64,000 nt of DNA from Cheiracanthium punctorium (Eukaryota; Arthropoda; Arachnida; Araneae; Cheiracanthiidae). The stretch covers positions 434,001 through 498,000 of the forward strand of contig JAWZYV010017494.1 in assembly GCA_038373885.1 (NCBI GenBank), in the 5' to 3' direction. The position numbers and the translations under genes were made by a program. The notes under the pieces are model-generated. The model saw nothing but the letters and a program-made list of their open reading frames with translations. It ran no database searches and was not told the DNA's origin. Numbering within the stretch: the first letter of the stretch is position 1; each line of letters starts with the position of its first letter. Below are positions 59,424 to 64,000 of this stretch, piece by piece.

Positions 59424-59640
59424 CTGCTCGCACAACTTTAATTTCTTTATTTTTTGTCTGATATTTTACTATTTTCTGTTCTTGATTTACGAAATTTTAT
59501 TTGTAAATGTGTTTGATATGCTAATATTAATGTAATACTCATTTTAAAGTAATTATAGAAATTACGAACAAGCAGCAGCTATGGGTACAAATGGTAAAGA
59601 AAAATTAAACATATAAGATAAAACGGTTTTTCGATTAATA
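59046..59640. mobile_element. Decayed copy of the CAGTGGCGGCTCGTC hAT MITE
   Basis: AGCGGCAGCTCGTCATTAAG and blocks such as CTTCCTGTTATGCAGCATAG, TTTTCTGTTCTTGATTTACG and AATTATAGAAATTACGAACA match successive parts of the intact element at 60830-61699. The T run at 59391-59423 lies inside. Clear ends and target duplication are lost. Confidence 0.6.
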
Positions 59641-59897
59641 ATGGAACAAGCATTTCTAATACCGACATAATTTAGTTGTAAGAAAGTGAAAAGTTATGTA
59701 ATAACTTTGATAATTACTCGTTGAAAAATTTAACCCATTTATGCCTAGTGCCCCTATTTTGGGACGTCATTTTCGTTATCATTCGAAAACGTTATTTATT
59801 TTTCCTAGCCTTCATTCACGTGTATTGAACCTCAACTCCACAAAATATTTTAACATGATGAAGTAGGATGTTGACATTTCCAACATTCTAATTTCTG

Positions 59898-60144
59898 GGC
59901 CCCATAATGGCCGAGTAGATAAGACACTCGACATGATAGACGGTTGAAGTGTGAAGGTCCGGCGTCTGGGCCTACCGCGCGGCTGTCGATCTAACTATCT
60001 GGAGTTTTTCCAGATGGTTTTCTCCAGATTTAACGTGAATACGCGTTAGAACCTCTGAAAAAATCCTCCGACCAAGGCAACCGTCCCAGAATGCAGATGC
60101 CTCTAGTATAGGCTTGCCACATAACATCACATATAAATAACTCC
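59898..60144 (+). mobile_element. tRNA-derived SINE, copy 1
   Basis: The head GGCCGAGTAGATAAGACACT resembles a tRNA A-box region. The body shares GATCTAACTATCTGGAGT-like and TTTTCTCCAGATTTAACGTG blocks with the next two SINEs. AATTTCTG on both sides (59890-59897 and 60145-60152) may be its target duplication. It is oriented plus. Confidence 0.6.
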
Positions 60145-60152
60145 AATTTCTG

Positions 60153-60345
60153 AAGGCCCGATGGCTGAGCGCATAGCGCTCGCAACTGGGAGAAGAAAAG
60201 TGCCTGGTTCAAACTCAGGTCGCGTCCGTCAATCTAGCCGTTTGGAGTCTTATGCAGTTTTCTCCGAAATTTCTCATAAATACGGATTAAGGCCCCTTAG
60301 AAAACCCCACATGTAGGGCACCCCCTTACTCGGCCTAGATCTCTC
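60153..60345 (+). mobile_element. tRNA-derived SINE, copy 2
   Basis: The head GGCCCGATGGCTGAGCGCAT then AGCGCTCG is a clear tRNA-like A-box region, and CCTGGTTCAAACTCAGG is the B box. The body CCGTTTGGAGTCTTATGCAG, TTCTCCGAAATTTCTC and GGCCCCTTAGAAAACCCCAC is shared with the neighbouring copies. It sits head-to-tail with copy 1. Confidence 0.7.
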
Positions 60346-60730
60346 ATGTATATAATTGTTCGTATTACTAAAATAATATAAAATCAAGTACTTACTGCAG
60401 TTCTGTTATTCTGACAGAAAAATTTGGAATGCAAAATTTTCATGCTTCGGCTGGTTAGCTAGAAAAATTCATAAAATGGAAGCTTTCACATTTGAGAAAA
60501 TTTGGAAGAAAGAATAACGGGAAGGCGAAATATTAAACAACTGACTCATTTTGATTTTCTTGAAACCTCATTTTATCGTATTGCTTGTTTTTACTACCTT
60601 TTTTTAAGGTAACTTAAAATAATTTTTTGTGGATAATAAAATAATATAATGATAATAAAAGTAAAAATTTTAAACACGCCAATATATCAAGAAAAATATT
60701 CACAGTCCTAAGAATGTAAAGTGTAAAGGG

Positions 60731-61798
60731 TTGGTGCTGGTGCTGTAGGATTTCGGCCAATTATCTGCACATGGAATTTAAGCCGATGGGTGGGGTGCAC
60801 TCCGTGGGGTCTTCCTAAGGGGTCCTAACCAGTGGCGGCTCGTCATTAAGGGCCAGAGGGGCCTGGCCCCACCGACTAAGCACCGTCTAAATCAAAGTAT
60901 CTTCCTATTATGTAAGGCATTTCTTTCAATAATTTACCTTCATTTAAGAAATACACGCGTTTTACTCTATTTTAATACTATCCATTAAAAAACGCACTTA
61001 AAAAAGCGATAGTTATACGATTTTCCCCCTATCTAAATCATGCTTGGACCATGGTTTGGCTTGCCCTGAATGGGGCGTCTCTTCTCCGTTCACCGGGTTG
61101 ACATATTTGGCATTGAGCACAAAGCCATACTGACGCGGAATTAACTTGGCTTCTAAACGGCTTATTTGGCGCTGCCTTCTGGGCCCAGATGTTCCGGCCC
61201 TCGCACGGTGATCTACACGACCGTACGGGGAAATTTCGGCAATCGGTAGCTATTGGCGAAATTTTCCGCTTAGGAGGAAATCACTTTTTATTTGCGTGAT
61301 CGTATTTTTGCAGTACAGTCAGATATTTTTTTGTTTTGTTTTCTTGATTTACGAAAAACGATGTATGAATGTATTTTTATATATGTTATTTATTTTAAAA
61401 TAATTAAATCATCTAAAAATTATGAACAGGCAACTATAAAGAACATAAATATTAAATATTTAAATGTGGCTTTTTGTTTAGTAATAAAGTAAACTTTTCA
61501 ATTTAACATAACTACGTAAAAAATAGCAAAAGTTGTATAGTAAATTCGATAATTATTTGTCATTTGAGAAATTTTAAATACTTACGCTGTGTGAACGTGG
61601 GGATAGGTTATTCTATATGTATATATATTTTCGCGATTTTAATTGGCAATATTTTTTTTTTCGGGCCCCACCACTGAAACGGGTCACAAGCCGCCACTGA
61701 TCCTAACCCTTATTTACTCTAAGTTTCGGAGGAAAGCACGGAAAACTCCGAACAGTTAGGTCAGCCGACGCGAACTGGTTTTGAACCAGGTACTTTCC
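60731..61798 (-). mobile_element. tRNA-derived SINE, copy 3, split by a hAT insertion
   Basis: It is oriented minus. Reading from 61798 it begins near the B box (CCTGGTTCAAAACCAG), continues GTTCGGAGTTTTCCG and TTTCCTCCGAAACTTAGAGT, is interrupted by the hAT element, and resumes CCCCTTAGGAAGACCCCACG. It ends in CAGCACCAGCACCAA. A perfect 13-bp duplication AAAGTGTAAAGGG flanks it (60718-60730 and 61799-61811). The 5' part with the A box is missing, so it was 5'-truncated on insertion. Confidence 0.8.
60830..61699. mobile_element. hAT-type MITE nested in a SINE
   Basis: The left end is CAGTGGCGGCTCGTCATTAA. The right end, inverted, is CAGTGGCGGCTTGTGACCCG. Flanks GTCCTAAC (60822-60829) and ATCCTAAC (61700-61707) agree at 7 of 8 positions, as expected for a hAT 8-bp duplication that has since mutated. 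The 870-bp body has no transposase. Another decayed copy lies at 59046-59640. Confidence 0.88.
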
Positions 61799-61811
61799 AA
61801 AGTGTAAAGGG

Positions 61812-62094
61812 AAATGTTTTCCTCTTACAAATTCTGCTTATGGAAGATCTCTATTTAAGGACGATTTTTCACATTTTCACGGTTCCTTGAAAGTCATTAA
61901 ACAGAGGGCCAACTATATATATATACATATACCAAGAATATTTACACCAATACTTATTGAATCCTTGTGGACTAAACGTAATTTCTCTATTCACAAAAAT
62001 GATAGAGCTTTTATTTTTAAACAGAAGGAGGGACAAATTTTAATGACTCGCTATCACCACAGTGGCTGGAGCACAGTTTCCAGTTTTATTTGTG
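61812..62094. other. Spacer, no gene seen
   Basis: Nothing recognisable was seen. Confidence 0.5.
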
Positions 62095-62270
62095 CAGTGG
62101 AACCTGTCTAATGGGACTACCCTTGGGAAGAGCAAAACTGGTCACCTTATAAAGACGGTCATCTTACAAAGGTGGTAAAGTTTGATGGTTATAAAGCGAA
62201 ATTGCATAAAAGTTGTCACTATAGACAGACAATCTCTTTACCAAGGTGGTCACTTTAGCAGGTTCCACCG
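62095..62270. mobile_element. pogo/Tigger-like MITE
   Basis: CAGTGGAACCTGTCTAATGG at the left and, inverted, CGGTGGAACCTGCTAAAGTG at the right resemble pogo-type ends (CAGTRGAACCT). Words such as GGTCACCTTATAAAGACGGT and GGTGGTAAAG fold back on the right half. The expected TA flanks are not clear. Confidence 0.55.
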
Positions 62271-64000
62271 TATTTGAATGGATGACGGCACATTGATTCG
62301 GGGAAAAAATCTTCCATTGCTCTCTCCATTTTATAGGAGACGGAGTTTGCGGTTTAGTGCAGAAATCTTTTATCGGTAAACCCCGAATCGCCATTAAAAA
62401 GTCGTAAAATTCGCGACGAGAATGCCCTCTTACCCATGGCGTTAGACGCAGTTACGTTAGACGCAGTGGCAATCAGCATCGGCCTTAAGTGATAATGAAG
62501 CATAGACGAACAATCCAACCCTCCGCAGTTTGTACAGCTTTCATTCTTTCAACTGCTCTCATAAGTTGTCTACACCACCCAGGCGTATGGGTACAAATCT
62601 TCATTATAAAAGTAAAACATATCCTAAGCTATCATACAAAGCGAGTACCTGGCAATGTATAGGTGGTCTCGTTTTAAAAAAGAAAGCTCAAATTGTAAAT
62701 AGCAGGTAATAGTGATAATAGTTGTAAATAGCAATTGAGGTTGGTTTATTAAAGTCCTCACAGAAAAGGATGGGAATTACTTAATCTGTAAAACTTAATG
62801 CCATCCTAAAATGCGATAATGTATGCTGTGAATACTGTATATTGTACGGTGGCTGTGAAATGGGTTCAATAATGCGTTCAGCAATTATACTCTGTACACA
62901 CTAAAATGTTATTGTGCAGGGACAGTGAGCAACAACATGAATAAAGGTCGTTGCTGATTAGCCACGTCTTGTCGTCACTACAGGGGTTAAGGCGACATTT
63001 TTCAGGCGAAATTTACGACTTTTAATGACTAGTCGGGATCTACTAACAAGAGATTAATGTGTTAAACTGAAAACCCCGTCCCCACACACAATGGAGAGTT
63101 TTCCGAGTTTTCTTTCGACGGTTCTTGCAGCAGACAACATACTTATTTAGTTGTTGACTTATTTAGTTGTGTGTCTAATTATACATTGGGAGAAAAAATA
63201 TTGGGAAATCAATGTATCATCCTAATGAACAACGGAGCCCCCCCAAGATGGTTTCTCTGGATCCGCCCCTGCCCTCACGTAGGCTTGCCATAACACACAA
63301 ACAAACAAACAAAACCCAGGCATGAGCTTCTTATTCATCCCTTAAATACGCTAGCAATATTGACAAGTGGGATACATGCCATTTTGGCATCATTAAGAAT
63401 TCTCGTCAAACGAGGATCCTAAAATGCATTTGTACTCAACAACTATTTGTAGCGAGTTAAAATGTCATATGTAACAATTTTTATCCAATGCCTTCAGTTC
63501 GACTTAAAAGGTTTTGAGAAAGAAAAAAAAACATTATTTGGCGTGGGTGTCTATATATTTTTGCTTCATGTATTCTTTGAAATAATTATACTTTACTAAA
63601 AAAATAAAGAAAAAATTTGGGGTTGAGAGGAACTTTTTGAATTCACATGAAGAAAATAATATCACAATTATATTTCGCATTTTAAGGATGTATTTGAATA
63701 GTAAATGCCCGCTTAAATAAAATTTAATGAGCCGTATATTTGTGGAATTTTCTTTGGTTGCATTTAAATTCCAGATATTCCAAGCTCATTTGTTGGAACG
63801 TTAAATAACTTTCAAGCATAAAATTTACCACAACGCTAGTGTGCTTCATATTCTATATCTAGCCTAGAAATTATTTTTCAGTTGATTAGGAGGAAAGGTA
63901 AATTAAAATGTACTCAATAATAAAAACAAATTTTGCTTATCTTAATGAACTTATCATGTGCTTATATTATTAATCCATGCATAAAATTAATTTTATGCAT
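62271..64000. other. Mostly AT-rich, one possible element end
   Basis: GGATCCGCCCCTG at 63258-63270, read inverted as CAGGGGCGGATCCAG, resembles a DNA-transposon end; a partner was not found. A CAAA repeat lies at 63297-63315. No gene was seen. Confidence 0.4.

Noticed and set aside
59731..59760. piggyBac-type terminus TTTAACCCATTTATGCC
   Set aside because: It resembles a TTAA-CCC end but no inverted partner was found, so it is not reported as an element.
60153..60230. Functional tRNA gene
   Set aside because: The tRNA-like head continues into a SINE body shared with neighbours, so it is a retroposon.
62982..63270. CAGGGG...CCCCTG element
   Set aside because: The two ends share only CAGGGG and the flanks do not form a target duplication.

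Overview
This window looks like an AT-rich, intergenic or intronic stretch of an arthropod genome, most likely a spider or other chelicerate. The organism call is inference. It rests on the mix of decayed Jockey-type LINE, Tc1/mariner, piggyBac and hAT elements, Helitron-like endonuclease remnants, tRNA-derived SINEs and a multicopy FEN-like nuclease family, not on any host gene. I found no intact host protein-coding gene, rRNA, functional tRNA or CRISPR array. Nearly everything recognisable is mobile DNA in various states of decay, embedded in AT-rich sequence with microsatellites and hairpins.

Layout: 0.6-0.9 kb Tc1 C-terminus (minus). 2.25-2.9 kb Jockey-type RT C-terminus whose 3' module recurs inverted at 4.0-4.2 kb. 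5.3-5.97 kb tandem array abutting a piggyBac-type MITE (TTAA-flanked), then two long-TIR mariner-type MITEs (6.37-7.42 kb). 8.8-11.1 kb two endonuclease (EEP) remnants around a degenerate minisatellite. 11.95-12.13 kb second piggyBac MITE with an inverted core. 14.37-15.87 kb element bounded by AT-rich palindromic repeats, with splice-site-like signals inside. 15.97-16.79 kb Tc1 transposase (minus). 18.79-21.69 kb a nearly complete piggyBac element with a broken transposase that contains an intron. 23.12-25.01 kb a hAT-type element with a perfect 8-bp target duplication, containing a second repeat family (other copies at 32.2 and 54.0 kb). 25.37-25.51 kb three hairpins. 28.49-29.09 kb a hAT MITE. 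31.08-31.48 kb a GC-richer repeat-like block. 33.96-34.32 kb mariner remnant. 38.5-40.0 kb broken FEN/XPG-like nuclease family gene (minus). 43.2-44.03 kb overlapping hAT-like and foldback elements with cAMP-response-element motifs. 45.9-46.14 kb a SINE with a perfect 11-bp target duplication. 48.08-48.98 kb a putative solo LTR. 58.22 kb a 113-bp MITE. 59-62.3 kb a cluster of hAT MITEs, three related SINEs (one split by a hAT insertion) and a pogo-like MITE.

The elements do not form a pathway. They record a sequence of insertions. The clearest nested events are the hAT element inside a SINE near 61 kb, with both target duplications readable, the repeat inside the 23-25 kb hAT element, and the piggyBac MITE that abuts a truncated mariner MITE at a TTAA. 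All family assignments come from motifs and element termini read by eye; no database search was run.
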